Shown: positions 7,709 to 21,274, numbered from the stretch's first letter. The stretch is DNA of 39,406 nt from Pseudonocardiaceae bacterium (GCA_009379815.1 WHSY01000042.1:325-39730); one strand, 5' to 3'. The notes: generated by a model from the letters alone, not told the origin. A program made the numbers and translations.

Positions 7709-8757
7709 AGGGCGTGAGCCACGAAGCGGGTCACGTCGGCGGTCGTCGCGGTGCCGTCGATGTCGGCGGTGCGCGTGGCGGGGTCGGCGAGGCTGCGGGT
7801 GATCGCGGCGTCGAGCTCGGCAGCGGCCTCGGGGTGTCCGAGGTGCTGGAGCATCAGCGCGACGGACGCGAGCATCCCCACCGGGTTCGCCTTGCCCTCG
7901 CCTGCGATGTCGGGCGCCGAGCCGTGCACGGGTTCGAACATCGACGGGTGCTGGCCGGTCGGGTCGAGGTTCGCCGACGCCGCGATGCCGATGGAACCGG
8001 CGACCGCGGCGGTCAGATCGGACAGGATGTCGCCGAACAGGTTGGAGCCCAGCACGACGTCCATCGAACCGGGGGCGAGCACGACCTTCGCGGCGAGCGC
8101 ATCGATGTGCTCGCTGCGCCAGCTCACACCGGGGAACTCCGCGGCCCGCGACGCGACCACCTCGTCCCAGAACGGCATGGTGTGCACGATGCCGTTGGAC
8201 TTGGTCGCCGAGATCAGCCGGCCGCGCCGGGAGGATGCCAGCTCGAAGGCGTAGTCGGCGATGCGCGACACCCCCGCCCGGGTGAACACCGACTCCTGCA
8301 CGGCCATCTCCTCGGCGAAGCCGCGGTAGACGCGCCCACCCACCTCGGAGTACTCGCCCTCGTTGTTCTCCCGCACGACCACCAGGTCGACGTCGTCCGG
8401 TCCGACGCCGGCCAGTGGGCACGGCACACCGGCATACGTCCGTACCGGCCGCAGATTCACGAACTGGCGAAACGTCCGCCGGATCGGGATGAGCAGTCCC
8501 CACAGCGACACGTGGTCGGGCACGCCCGGCCAACCCACCGCACCGAGCAGGATCGCGTCGTGGGGACGCAGCGTCTCCAGACCGTCGGACGGCATCATCG
8601 CCCCGGTCTCGGCATAGCGCCGGCACGACCAGTCGAGTTCGGTGAACTCGAACTCGACACCGTGGCGGGTCCGCAGCGCGTCGAGCACCTGCAGTGCCGC
8701 GTCCGTCACCTCGGCACCGATGCCGTCTCCGGGTATCACGGCGACACGCTGTGCCAC
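7705..8757 (-). CDS. Tartrate/D-malate (isopropylmalate-type) dehydrogenase
   Basis: A 350-residue NAD-dependent beta-decarboxylating dehydrogenase that oxidises a 2-hydroxyacid (tartrate, D-malate or 3-isopropylmalate) to a decarboxylated keto acid. Seen in order: VAVIPGDGIGAEV at the start, the tartrate-dehydrogenase-like stretch MMPSDGLETLRPHDAILLGA and SLWGLLIPIRR, RENNEGEY, the catalytic Lys in ISATKSNG, and the GSAPDIAGEGKANP nucleotide-binding segment. The WGLLIPIRR version favours tartrate/D-malate over LeuB function. I chose GTG 8757, eight nt after AGGAG, over the ATG at 8784. Its stop codon lies inside the palindrome at 7669-7708. Confidence 0.85.
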   Translation of the reverse strand: MAQRVAVIPGDGIGAEVTDAALQVLDALRTRHGVEFEFTELDWSCRRYAETGAMMPSDGLETLRPHDAILLGAVGWPGVPDHVSLWGLLIPIRRTFRQFVNLRPVRTYAGVPCPLAGVGPDDVDLVVVRENNEGEYSEVGGRVYRGFAEEMAVQESVFTRAGVSRIADYAFELASSRRGRLISATKSNGIVHTMPFWDEVVASRAAEFPGVSWRSEHIDALAAKVVLAPGSMDVVLGSNLFGDILSDLTAAVAGSIGIAASANLDPTGQHPSMFEPVHGSAPDIAGEGKANPVGMLASVALMLQHLGHPEAAAELDAAITRSLADPATRTADIDGTATTADVTRFVAHAL

Positions 8758-8827
8758 TCGAGCTCCTCTCGGTGAGTTCGTCATCCAGCCGTGCGCGTGA
8801 CGTCAGCGGTCCGCCACTCGAGTGGGC

Positions 8828-9532
8828 TCAGGACCCGTAGTCGTTCGTGACGATGACGATCAGGCCGGAGTCTGCGTGCCTGATACCCGCGAACCGGGGC
8901 TCGACCCGCAGGTCGAACCGCTCACCGAGCGCGTCGGCCGCGCTGCGCTGGCCGGTGCTGCGCTGGTAGTACACCGTCGTGGTCGGGATCGTGCCACCCG
9001 AATAGTTGCCGACCTCGACGACCGACCAACCGGCCCGGCGGAAGTCGTCGGCCGCCCTGGCGGCCAGACCCTTGATCAGGCTGTTGTTGTAGACCCGCAC
9101 CGCTGAGCGGCTCGCCTCGCTCTTGCCTCCGGATGATCCGGCGGCGCCGAGGTCGGCCCCCTGAGCCGGCCTGCCGTCGTTGCCCGGTGGCGCCGGCGCG
9201 CCGTCCGCAGGGGCCCGCTCACCCCCGGGGCCACCGGGTCCGCCGGGTTGGCCGGGTTGGCCGGGTTGGCCGGGTCCGCCGGGTTGGCCTGGCGCTCCCG
9301 GTGCCGGGCTCGTCGGAGCAGCGGTACCGGTGCGGGTCACCGGAGCGGACGGCGGCGCCGTCGCGGAGCCGGGCGGTCCTGTCGTGGGGCCGCCCGCCGT
9401 GGTCTCGCCGTTGCCGTCGCCGCCCAGCCACGTGACGAGCGCGATCAACAACGATATTCCTGCGATGCCGAGCAGCACGAGTCCGGCAGTGCGCAGCGGG
9501 CGGCCGGTCCCGGTCGCGTCCGGCGTGCTCAT
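8828..9532 (-). CDS. Membrane-anchored LytR_C-domain protein (Rv0431/VirR-like)
   Basis: A 234-residue protein with a cytoplasmic N-terminus, one membrane helix (about residues 14-36), a long Gly/Pro/Thr linker and an extracytoplasmic LytR_C domain (about 143-232; AVRVYNNSLIKGLA, then WSVVEVGNY). The M. tuberculosis relative encoded at the same place, Rv0431 (VirR), affects cell-wall integrity and vesicle release; the same is inferred here. The linker has a collagen-like run of Gly-Gln-Pro/Gly-Gly-Pro triplets encoded by a 9-bp tandem repeat. DUF3263 lies directly upstream on the same strand (42 nt gap), matching Rv0430-Rv0431. A 12-bp palindrome CCACTCGAGTGG (8814-8825) lies just after the stop. 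Confidence 0.88.
   Translation of the reverse strand: MSTPDATGTGRPLRTAGLVLLGIAGISLLIALVTWLGGDGNGETTAGGPTTGPPGSATAPPSAPVTRTGTAAPTSPAPGAPGQPGGPGQPGQPGQPGGPGGPGGERAPADGAPAPPGNDGRPAQGADLGAAGSSGGKSEASRSAVRVYNNSLIKGLAARAADDFRRAGWSVVEVGNYSGGTIPTTTVYYQRSTGQRSAADALGERFDLRVEPRFAGIRHADSGLIVIVTNDYGS
9234..9288. repeat. 9-bp tandem repeat encoding collagen-like linker
   Basis: About six units of CCGGGTTGG/CCGGGTCCG within the LytR_C gene. On the minus strand they encode Gly-Gln-Pro and Gly-Gly-Pro triplets. Such runs change length easily by slippage. Confidence 0.85.
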
Positions 9533-9574
9533 CGCCGCGTCAGCCTCCCCATCAGAGCCTGCAGGGCTATCCGG

Positions 9575-9880
9575 TCACTGCGGATCGGCACCCAGCCGTC
9601 GTGCCGCCCTCGCCCGTTGTCTGCTGGCCCGCAGCCGCCGCAGCCGCTTGATCAGCATCGGATCTGCGGCCAGTGCCTCGGGCCGGTCGATCAAGCCGTT
9701 GAGCAGCTGGTAGTAGCGGGTCGCGGACATGTCGAACAACTCACGGACCGCCTGCTCCTTGGCGCCCGCGTACTTCCACCACTGGCGCTCGAAGGCGAGA
9801 ATCTCCCGTTCCCGACTGGTCAGGCCATCCTGGTCATCGCCCCGACCCCCGATCGGGGCCAGCGCCTCTGCGGCGTCCAT
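9575..9880 (-). CDS. DUF3263 protein (Rv0430-like)
   Basis: A 101-residue cytoplasmic protein of the DUF3263 family. The conserved core is visible at about residues 20-75: LTSREREILAFERQWWKYAGAKEQAVRELF, followed by a helix-turn-helix-like SATRYYQLLNGLIDRPEAL. The tail is arginine-rich (RLRRLRASRQRARAARR), so nucleic-acid binding is plausible. GAGGAG precedes the ATG at 9880 by 4 nt; a GTG three bases earlier is the alternative. It is the likely first gene of a two-gene unit with the LytR_C gene, as in mycobacteria. Its function has not been established in the family, as far as I know. Confidence 0.88.
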   Translation of the reverse strand: MDAAEALAPIGGRGDDQDGLTSREREILAFERQWWKYAGAKEQAVRELFDMSATRYYQLLNGLIDRPEALAADPMLIKRLRRLRASRQRARAARRLGADPQ

Positions 9881-10041
9881 CACGCTCCTCGGCTGGTGGT
9901 CCGTGACCCGAGCGGCAGGATCACCACGCTGCCCGTAATCACAGCCCTGTCATTCACGGCGTCATTCAATCATGCGGGCGCCCGCTGCGTCGCACGATCC
10001 GCCCGGCGAGTCCCGACCGGGCGAAACTATCGTCGACCATC

Positions 10042-10608
10042 ATGGCCGTCCGCCCCATCCGTGTCGTCGGTGATCCGGTGCTGCACACTCCCACCAGGCA
10101 GGTCACCGAGTTCGACGATGAGCTGCACACCCTCGTCGACGACATGTTCGACACGATGGCCACCGCGGAGGGTGTGGGGCTCGCTGCGAACCAGATCGGC
10201 GTGGACCTGCGGCTGTTCGTCTACGACTGCCCGGACGACGAGGGCGTGCAGCACCGGGGTGTCGTCGTCAATCCCGCGCTGCACACGTCGGGGCGACCCG
10301 AGACCATGCCCGACCCGGACGACGACTGGGAGGGCTGCCTGTCGGTGCCCGGCGAGGCGTTCCCGACCGGGAGGGCGTCCTGGGCACAGGTGACCGGGGT
10401 GGATGCCGGCGGCAGACCGCTGGTGGTCGAGGGCACCGGATACCTCGCCCGCTGCCTGCAGCACGAGACCGACCACCTCGACGGCGTGGTGTACCTCGAC
10501 CGGCTGGTCGGGCGGCACAGCCGGGAGGCGAAGAAGGTGCTCCGCGCCCAGGGCTGGGGGGTTCCCGGGCTGTCCTGGGACCCCGCGGCCGGGCCGCCGC
10601 GGGACTGA
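10042..10608 (+). CDS. def: Peptide deformylase
   Basis: Removes the formyl group from the N-terminal methionine of new proteins in the cytoplasm. The 188-residue protein has all three motifs: [10 protein letters not shown] from residue 44, EGCLSVPG from 97 (metal ligand Cys99), and QHETDHLDG from 140 (His141 and His145 bind the metal, Glu142 is catalytic). ATG 10042 is the natural start. The gene is divergent from DUF3263 across a 161-bp region, the same layout as Rv0429c/Rv0430. Confidence 0.96.
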   Translation: MAVRPIRVVGDPVLHTPTRQVTEFDDELHTLVDDMFDTMATAEGVGLAANQIGVDLRLFVYDCPDDEGVQHRGVVVNPALHTSGRPETMPDPDDDWEGCLSVPGEAFPTGRASWAQVTGVDAGGRPLVVEGTGYLARCLQHETDHLDGVVYLDRLVGRHSREAKKVLRAQGWGVPGLSWDPAAGPPRD

Positions 10609-10720
10609 CGGCCCGCCGGCTGGACACAACCGGATTCGCTACCGGCGAACAACTGGCGGGAAGCGTGCGCGCCGGCGCATCCTTGAAAGGTGCGCAACGG
10701 TGTAATGCTGTTCAGGCAAG

Positions 10721-11644
10721 GTGGTGGTTGCGGTGGATCCGCTGGACTCCTACTCGCGCACGGTCAGCACGGTCGCCGCCGAGGTGACGCCGCACGTGGC
10801 GAGCGTGCAGCTCGACCGGGGCGCGGGTTCGGCGGTCGTCTTCTCCGACGACGGCCTGCTGCTGACCAATGCGCACGTGATCGGCTCGGCGACCGGCGGT
10901 ACCGCGGCGTTCACCGACGGCACCGAGTCGCGATTCGACGTGGTGGGCACCGACCCGCTCTCCGATCTCGCCGTCGCGAGGGCACGGGACGCGACACCGC
11001 GCGCCGTCGCGCTGGGTGACGCCGACGAGCTCGTTGTCGGGCAGCTCGTCGTGGCGGTGGGCAACCCGCTGGGTCTGTCCGGCTCGGTGACCGCGGGGGT
11101 GGTCAGCGCGCTGGGCCGCTCGCTTCCGGTGCGCTCCGGGCGGGCCGGGCGGGTGATCGAGGACGTCATCCAGACCGACGCCGCGCTCAACCCCGGCAAT
11201 TCCGGCGGCGCGCTGTCCGATGCGGCGAGCCGGCTCGTCGGCATCAACACCGCGGTCGCCGGGTTCGGGGTCGGGCTGGCCGTGCCGATCAACACCACCA
11301 CCCGGCGGATCATCGACGCGTTGCTCGCCGACGGCCGGGTGCGGCGCGCCTATCTCGGCCTGGTGGGGGTGCCCGCGCCGCTGCCCGCGGACATCGCCGA
11401 GCGCACCGGGCAGTCCAACGGGCTCCGGCTGGTCGAGGTGATCACCGGCAGCCCCGCCGACCGCGCCGGGCTGCGGACCGGGGACCTGGTGCTGTCGGCC
11501 GGCCGCCGCGCCGTCACCGACGCGCAGGGCATCCAGCGCCAGCTGTTCTCCGACGCCATCGGCACGACGCTGCCGATCACCGCGCTACGCAACGGCGCCA
11601 TGGTGGACGTGATCACAGTCCCGTCGGAACTCGTCGGCGCCTGA
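10721..11644 (+). CDS. HtrA/DegP-like serine protease with PDZ domain
   Basis: A 307-residue trypsin-fold protease with one C-terminal PDZ domain. The triad is visible: His52 (TNAHV), Asp82 (DPLSDLAV) and Ser161 (LNPGNSGGAL). The PDZ domain covers about residues 215-300 (LVEVITGSPADRAGLRTGDLVLSAG). Unlike most HtrA proteins it has no signal peptide or membrane helix, so it may act in the cytoplasm. GTG 10721 gives the longest form; GTG 10733, behind AGGTGGTGG, is an equally good start. It lies alone between def and the thiC riboswitch, an insertion relative to the mycobacterial order. Confidence 0.88.
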   Translation: MVVAVDPLDSYSRTVSTVAAEVTPHVASVQLDRGAGSAVVFSDDGLLLTNAHVIGSATGGTAAFTDGTESRFDVVGTDPLSDLAVARARDATPRAVALGDADELVVGQLVVAVGNPLGLSGSVTAGVVSALGRSLPVRSGRAGRVIEDVIQTDAALNPGNSGGALSDAASRLVGINTAVAGFGVGLAVPINTTTRRIIDALLADGRVRRAYLGLVGVPAPLPADIAERTGQSNGLRLVEVITGSPADRAGLRTGDLVLSAGRRAVTDAQGIQRQLFSDAIGTTLPITALRNGAMVDVITVPSELVGA

Positions 11645-11707
11645 TCGCGCACTCGCGGCGCACTTTCGCGGCCCGAGCCGAACGGCTACGGTCGGGTGGT
11701 CAACTGA

Positions 11708-14279
<2,572 letters not shown>

Positions 14280-14283
<4 letters not shown>

Positions 14284-14332
14284 GTGGCGAGACGAGTCAT
14301 GACTCGTGTCATGTCTCGCATTACCACTCACG
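14280..14332. repeat. Dispersed palindrome, copy 2 (imperfect)
   Basis: A diverged copy of the palindrome at 7669. Outer arms GTGAGTGG and CCACTCAC are kept, with inner complementary parts GCGAGAC/GTCTCGC and a central GAGTCATGACTC, but the right half is longer. It carries the thiD stop codon (14281-14283). It may act as a terminator between thiD and the MFS gene. Confidence 0.7.
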
Positions 14333-14466
14333 AGCAAATCGGGTGACCCTGGTCGGGGTTCGCTGGCAGACTGACCGGCATGGGCTTCGGTTGACTGTGA
14401 ACCCCGACCGGTGCGGCGGGCCGCCTCAGTAGGCGTGCCGTCGCCTTCGCGGCACTGGACGACCTG

Positions 14467-15591
14467 GTGCCGCTGTACCCGGTGTACGCGCTGCTGTTCG
14501 CCGACACCGGGCTCGACGCCACGGCGATCGCGTCGCTGTTCGTGCTGTGGTCGCTGGTCAGCCTGGTCGCCGAGGTGCCGTCGGGCGCGCTGGCCGACCG
14601 CATCCCCCGGCGCCACCTGCTGCTGACCGCGGCGCTGGTCCGCGCGACGGGGTTCGCGCTCTGGGTGACGCTGCCCGGCTACCCGGCCTTCGCGGTGGGC
14701 TTCGCGCTGTGGGGCGCGGCCAGCGCGCTGCGGTCGGGCACGCTGGAGGCGCTGGTCTACGACGAGCTGCGTGCGCTCGGCGCCGCCGAGCGCTACCCGG
14801 TGGTGCGGGCGCGTACCGGCGTCGCGGAGCTGCTGGCGGACCTGACGGCGACGCTCGCCGCCGTCCCGTTGCTCGCCCTCGGTGGCTACCCGCTCGTCGG
14901 CGCGGTCAGCGTCGCCACCTGCCTGCTGCAGGTCGCGGTGACGCTGACGCTGCCGCCCGGGCACCCCACCGGCGGTCACGAGGGGTACCTGCCGGTGCTG
15001 CGCGCCGGGCTGCGGGAGGCAGCCCACCATCGGCCGGTGCGGCGGCTGGTCGCGCTGACCGCGGCCCTGGCCGGGCTGCACGCCATCGACGAGTTCGTCC
15101 CGCTGCTGGCCCGCGGCGCCGGCGCCTCCGACCTCGCGGTCCCGCTGCTGGTCGCGACGCTGACACTGGCCGCCGCAGCCGGCAGCTGGCTGGCGGGCCG
15201 GATGCCCCGAGGCGTGGGCACGGCGATGGCCGCCGCCGCGCTGCTGGTCGCCGTGGCCGTGCTGGCCGATCCGCTGGCAGGCATCGCCGTGCTGGCGGTC
15301 TGGTACGGGTGCGTGCAGTTGGCGCGGGTGATGGTCGACGTGCGGCTGCAGGACTCCATCGTCGGCGATGCGCGCGCGACGGTGACGTCGGTGGCGGGGG
15401 TCGGTTCCGAGCTCGCCGCGATCGTGCTGTTCGCGGGCTACGGGCTGGCGCTGGATGGCACGCCCATGACGGTGCTGCTGCTGGCCGGCGTGACGGTGCC
15501 GACGTTGCCGCTCGCGGCGGTGGCGGCACGGCAGCTGCGCGCCCCGCGGCAGCGTCACCCGCAACCGGTGGGTGAGCCCGGCAGCGGTTAG
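14467..15591 (+). CDS. MFS transporter (start uncertain)
   Basis: A major-facilitator permease of at least 374 residues. The loop between helices 2 and 3 (ALADRIPRRHLL) is typical, and about 11-12 hydrophobic helices follow. GTG 14467 is the first normal start codon in frame, but the frame stays open back to 14401 and the upstream codons read RRAVAFAALDDL, which looks like the true first residues of helix 1. No ATG, GTG or TTG is available there; only CTG 14455. The real start may be non-standard or damaged. The substrate is unknown. The stop codon interlocks with that of the convergent MFS gene (TTAG). Confidence 0.8.
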   Translation: MPLYPVYALLFADTGLDATAIASLFVLWSLVSLVAEVPSGALADRIPRRHLLLTAALVRATGFALWVTLPGYPAFAVGFALWGAASALRSGTLEALVYDELRALGAAERYPVVRARTGVAELLADLTATLAAVPLLALGGYPLVGAVSVATCLLQVAVTLTLPPGHPTGGHEGYLPVLRAGLREAAHHRPVRRLVALTAALAGLHAIDEFVPLLARGAGASDLAVPLLVATLTLAAAAGSWLAGRMPRGVGTAMAAAALLVAVAVLADPLAGIAVLAVWYGCVQLARVMVDVRLQDSIVGDARATVTSVAGVGSELAAIVLFAGYGLALDGTPMTVLLLAGVTVPTLPLAAVAARQLRAPRQRHPQPVGEPGSG

Positions 15592-17051
15592 CTGCACGGC
15601 GGGACCGGAGTGACCTCCTCGGCCGGGCTCGCGCCTCGCGAAGGGCGCCCCGGTAGCCGCGTTGCGAGCAGGAGGGCCACGAGCAGCACACCCACGACGA
15701 CCAGGAACCCGTCGGAGAAGTTCACGGCCGGGCCGGCGTGGAGCGGGTTCCAGGCTCCTGCCGCACCGTCGCGTGCCGTGACCACCGCGCTGACCACGGC
15801 GGCTCCACTGCCGGCGCCGAGGAAGATCGCGCCCTGGTAGAGCCCCAGCCCGACCCCGGACTGCGACAGGGGCAGCGCGTTGGCTGCGGCGTTCGTCGCG
15901 GGCGAGATGACCAGTGCGAGCCCGACGCCGGTGCCGAACAGGCCGGTCGCGACCACCCACACCGGTCCCCCGGCGACCGTGGACAGCAGCAACGCCGCGC
16001 CGGCCAGCGAGGCGATCCCCGACAGCGCCAGCATCCTCGGGCCGATGCGGTCGGACATTCGCCCGGCCGCCGCCGACAGCGTGGCGACCGCCAGCGCGCT
16101 CGGGGTGAGCACCAGTCCGACCTGGCCACTGCTGAGCCCGTTGACGGCCGACGTCAGCTGCGGGACCAGCACGATCGTCGCCAGGAAGCCGAACAGAGTG
16201 AGGAAGCCCACCGCGGCTGCGGACATGAACCCGCTGTTGGTGAACAGCGACGGCGCGGCGAAGGGATGTACGGCGGCGCGGATCCGGGCGGCGAAGGCGA
16301 CCGCGAGCAACGCTGCCGCCAGCACGCTGCCCCACGCCGACGGTCCGCCCAGCCCGACCGCCTGCACCTGGGTGACACCGACGAGCAGCAGCGCGGCCGC
16401 CGAGCCCAGCAGCACGCCGCCGAGCGCGTCGAGGTCGCGCCAGCGTCCGGTGCGATCGGCGGCGGGGCCGGGCAGCGTGCGCAGTGCCCCGACGAGCAGT
16501 GGCAGGGTGAGCACGGCGGTGCCGACGAAAGGGGTGCGCCAGTCGGCCAACTCGGCCGCGACACCTCCGAGCACGGGACCCAGCGCCTGGCCCACACCCA
16601 CTCCGCTGGTGAGCATCCCGAAGGCCAGCCCGCGCCGCCCGACAGGCAGCACCCTGGCCACCGTCACCGCCGCCAACGCGGGAATCGCGGCGGCGCCGAC
16701 GCCCTGCATGACGCGAGCGGCGACGAGCACCGGCAGGGTGCCGGCCAGCGCCGCCACCAGTGACCCGGCGACGAAGACCACGAGCCCGGCACTGAACACC
16801 CCGCGGATGCCCGCCACGTCCGACACCCGGCCGAAGAACGCCGTGCACACCGCGAACGCCAGCGAGAACCCGGTGACGACCCACCCCACCTCGGCGACCG
16901 AGGCCGTGAACTCCTCCCGGACCGGCGCGAGCAGCACGGTGACCATGCTGTTGTTCATGACGGTCACCACCACCGCGGCGACCAGCACCCCGAGCAGCAG
17001 CCGGATCCGAGCCGGTGAGACCGCCTCCGGTTCCTGCGACAGCCTCACCAC
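15588..17051 (-). CDS. MFS drug-efflux transporter, DHA2 (14-TM) type
   Basis: A 487-residue permease with about 14 membrane helices, resembling the drug/proton antiporters of the TetA(L)/QacA kind. Family signs: NNSMVTVLLAPVREEF and VGWVVTGFSLAFAVCTAFFGRVSD near the start, and the antiporter motif C in helix 5 (GVGVGQALGPVLGG). The start is one of two adjacent GTG codons, 17051 or 17048. It is convergent with the MFS gene at 14467, sharing 4 nt at the ends, and lies directly downstream of thiG. Both MFS genes are insertions between thiD and thiG. Export of a small hydrophobic compound is inferred. Confidence 0.88.
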   Translation of the reverse strand: MVRLSQEPEAVSPARIRLLLGVLVAAVVVTVMNNSMVTVLLAPVREEFTASVAEVGWVVTGFSLAFAVCTAFFGRVSDVAGIRGVFSAGLVVFVAGSLVAALAGTLPVLVAARVMQGVGAAAIPALAAVTVARVLPVGRRGLAFGMLTSGVGVGQALGPVLGGVAAELADWRTPFVGTAVLTLPLLVGALRTLPGPAADRTGRWRDLDALGGVLLGSAAALLLVGVTQVQAVGLGGPSAWGSVLAAALLAVAFAARIRAAVHPFAAPSLFTNSGFMSAAAVGFLTLFGFLATIVLVPQLTSAVNGLSSGQVGLVLTPSALAVATLSAAAGRMSDRIGPRMLALSGIASLAGAALLLSTVAGGPVWVVATGLFGTGVGLALVISPATNAAANALPLSQSGVGLGLYQGAIFLGAGSGAAVVSAVVTARDGAAGAWNPLHAGPAVNFSDGFLVVVGVLLVALLLATRLPGRPSRGASPAEEVTPVPPCS

Positions 17052-17120
17052 GCGCTCACCGTCTCACGATCGGGTGGCCGTCGTCGCAGGTGGTGACGCG
17101 CAGCATATCGGAGGTCACGG

Positions 17121-17169
17121 AAGACCGGCCGGAAGGCGCAGACACACCGTCCGGCAGATGCGGACACTC
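17121..17169 (-). repeat. 3' element of thiG, copy 2 of a 32-nt repeat
   Basis: Bases 17138-17169 on the minus strand match 3713-3744 on the plus strand with two differences. The element begins 3 nt after the thiG stop. Weaker likeness continues for about 17 nt more (to 17121). Here the distal complementary arm seen after pssA is absent, so only the small inner hairpin is shared. Confidence 0.6.
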
Positions 17170-17172
17170 CGG

Positions 17173-19294
<2,122 letters not shown>

Positions 19295-19300
19295 TCCCAC

Positions 19301-19388
19301 GCTCCCTGCGCCGGCATGACCCGGGTCAGGTTCGACGGTCGGGGTCGCCATGACCCCCTCTCAGCCCGGTGGCCCCGGGCTCCCGTGC
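19301..19388 (-). ncRNA. TPP riboswitch (THI element) upstream of thiO-thiS-thiG
   Basis: On the minus strand the THI-box elements appear in order: GCACGGGAGCCC, GGGCTGAGAGGG (about 19356-19367), CGAACCTGACCCGGGTCATGCCGGCGCAGGGAG. The end of the element contains the ribosome-binding site of thiO, so ligand binding should hide it. It is transcribed away from thiE; the 29 bp between the two are all that is left for the thiE promoter. Confidence 0.95.
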
Positions 19389-19417
19389 GGACCACCCTCC
19401 ACCTTACCGTGCGATAC

Positions 19418-20083
19418 ATGGATGGCGAGCGGATCCGGGAACGGCTGGCCGACGCGCGGCTGTACCTGTGCACCGGCGCGCGGCGCGAGCGCGGCGACCT
19501 GGCGGAGTTCGCCGACGCGGTGCTTGCCGGTGGGGTGGACATCATCCAGCTGCGGGACAAGGGCCCGCACGGCCCCCTCGAGGCAGCCGACGAACTCGCC
19601 ACGCTCAAGGTCCTCGCGCAGGCCTGCGAGCGGCACGGCGCGCTGCTGGCGGTCAACGACCGGGCCGACGTGGCGCTGGCTGCCGGTGCTCAGGTGCTGC
19701 ACCTGGGGCAGGACGACCTGCCGGTGGGCTGGGCACGGCGGATCCTGCCCGAGAGCGTGATGATCGGCCGCTCCGCACACGATCCCGCGCAAGCCGCCAT
19801 CGCGGCGGCCGAGCCGGGTGTCGACTACTTCTGCACCGGGCCGTGCTGGACCACTCCCACGAAACCCGGGCGCCCTGCCGCCGGCCTGGACCTGGTGCGA
19901 GCCACCGCCGCCGCGGCACCGAACCGCCCGTGGTTCGCGATCGGCGGGATCGAGACCAGCGAGCGGCTCGACGAGGTACTCGACGCGGGCGCGCAGCGGG
20001 TGGTCGTGGTGCGGGCGATCACCGAGGCGCCGGACCCCGGGGCGGCCGCGGCGGCCCTTTCCCGGCGCCTCCGGCGCCCGTGA
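19418..20083 (+). CDS. thiE: Thiamine-phosphate synthase ThiE
   Basis: Couples hydroxymethylpyrimidine diphosphate (from ThiD) with thiazole phosphate (from ThiG) to form thiamine phosphate. The 221-residue TIM barrel has [35 protein letters not shown], the [20 protein letters not shown] phosphate-binding stretch and WFAIGGI. ATG 19418 has no clear ribosome-binding site; TACCGT at 19405 could be a -10 box placing the transcript start at or near the ATG (leaderless). It is divergent from thiO. The stop TGA lies in CGTGAGTGGG, a form of the palindrome's outer arm. Confidence 0.96.
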   Translation: MDGERIRERLADARLYLCTGARRERGDLAEFADAVLAGGVDIIQLRDKGPHGPLEAADELATLKVLAQACERHGALLAVNDRADVALAAGAQVLHLGQDDLPVGWARRILPESVMIGRSAHDPAQAAIAAAEPGVDYFCTGPCWTTPTKPGRPAAGLDLVRATAAAAPNRPWFAIGGIETSERLDEVLDAGAQRVVVVRAITEAPDPGAAAAALSRRLRRP

Positions 20084-20119
20084 GTGGGCATCGGGGTGGG
20101 TGAGGTCCCGACGACACCC

Positions 20120-21274
20120 TCACGACCCGCTGGTGAGCAGCTCGAGCCCGGTGTCGGCGAGGATCTCGTTGACCGGCTGGAAGAAGGTGTCGCCCTGGAA
20201 GATGAGGAAACAGCTGCCCGACCCGCCGGAGAGCACGCCCTGGGCCTGCGTGCCGCTGACGAAGGGACCACCCGAATCGCCGCGTTCGGCGCACGCGCTG
20301 GTGCGGGTCAGCCCGGAGACGACGTCGCCGTTGGCGTAGTTCACCGACTGGTCGATGGCCATGATCTCGCCGCACTGGTATCCGGTGGTCGACCCGGAGC
20401 GGCATACCGAGGCGCCCACCGGGGCCTCGGTCGATCCGGTGATCTCGGTGAGCTGCCTGCCCTGGCCCGCGAACTGCGAGGTGAGCGTCCAGGCTGGTGA
20501 GTCGACCCGGATCAGCCCGTAGTCGTTACCGGGGAAGGACGTTTCGGTCACCGGCCCGATCGGTGTCCGGTCGGCGCCCGACCAGGTACCGCCCAAGTCA
20601 GTGCAGTGCCCTGCGGTGATGACGTAGCCGGCATCGCCGGAGGTGGCGCTGAACCCCACCGAGCACCGGGCTTGCTCCTCGGAGTAGATCGCCTCGCCGC
20701 CCACGAGATCGCTCATCAGCCGCGGCCGCTGCGTGACGCGCTCGACGCGCACCGGGCCGACACCTGCCTCCGCCGCGAACGCCCGCGCCGCGGCGGGGTC
20801 GGTGGCAGCGACGACGACCGAGTTGCTCGCCGGGTCGACATACCAGCCGGTCACAGCGTCGGGCACCGACCCCGCATGCGCGTCCAAACTGTCCTTGACG
20901 GCGTCGAGCGCCGCCAGGCCCTGCGTTACGACCACCGGCCGCGCACCGGCGGCGCGGATCGCACCGCGCTGCGCCGGATCGGTGGTGGCGACGACGAGCC
21001 GGCTCGTCGCGGCGTCGAACCAGGCACCGCCGAAGGTCCCGCCGAGCATGCCGAGCATCGCCGATCGGGTCACCGCCGCGTCGGCCTGACTCGCCAGCCG
21101 GGCCCCGACGGCCGCACCGGAGAGCCCCAGGTCGCGCTGCAATGCGGCCAGTTTCGCCGCCGGTACACCGGCCGGTGCAGGCGTCGCCGCGGTGGCCGGG
21201 AGGGCGGCCCCGAGCAGGGCGGCGACGCCGAACATGACGGCGACCACGGTGCGGGTCGCGATGCGGCGAGCCAT
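20120..21274 (-). CDS. Secreted trypsin-like protease with pro-domain (streptogrisin type), paralog 1
   Basis: A 384-residue secreted serine protease. ATG 21274 gives a clean signal peptide (positive MARRIATR, hydrophobic core, cleavage likely after ATA near residue 29). A pro-region of the alpha-lytic/streptogrisin kind follows (VVATTDPAQRGAIRAAGARPVVV, GSVPDAVTGWYVDPASNSVVV). The mature trypsin fold begins near residue 195 and has His223 (ITAGHC), Asp251 (GNDYGL) and Ser334 (RGDSGGP), with paired cysteines. The upstream codons to 21328 come from a G-tract and are not coding. About 123 bp separate it from its paralog upstream on the same strand. Confidence 0.93.
   Translation of the reverse strand: MARRIATRTVVAVMFGVAALLGAALPATAATPAPAGVPAAKLAALQRDLGLSGAAVGARLASQADAAVTRSAMLGMLGGTFGGAWFDAATSRLVVATTDPAQRGAIRAAGARPVVVTQGLAALDAVKDSLDAHAGSVPDAVTGWYVDPASNSVVVAATDPAAARAFAAEAGVGPVRVERVTQRPRLMSDLVGGEAIYSEEQARCSVGFSATSGDAGYVITAGHCTDLGGTWSGADRTPIGPVTETSFPGNDYGLIRVDSPAWTLTSQFAGQGRQLTEITGSTEAPVGASVCRSGSTTGYQCGEIMAIDQSVNYANGDVVSGLTRTSACAERGDSGGPFVSGTQAQGVLSGGSGSCFLIFQGDTFFQPVNEILADTGLELLTSGS

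Noticed and set aside
8814-8825. Palindrome CCACTCGAGTGG as part of the repeat family
   Set aside because: It shares only CCACTC with the dispersed element and has no matching flanks; a short palindrome by chance is likely.
9234-9288. CRISPR-like array
   Set aside because: Units are 9 bp, contiguous and coding, without spacers.
19295-19351. Longer ThiO N-terminus starting at 19351
   Set aside because: That stretch lies in the TPP riboswitch, and the FAD motif would be placed too far from the N-terminus.
20081-20127. Fourth copy of the dispersed palindrome after thiE
   Set aside because: Only the first bases (GTGAGTGGGCATCGG) resemble it and the arms do not pair well; kept only as a possible remnant.
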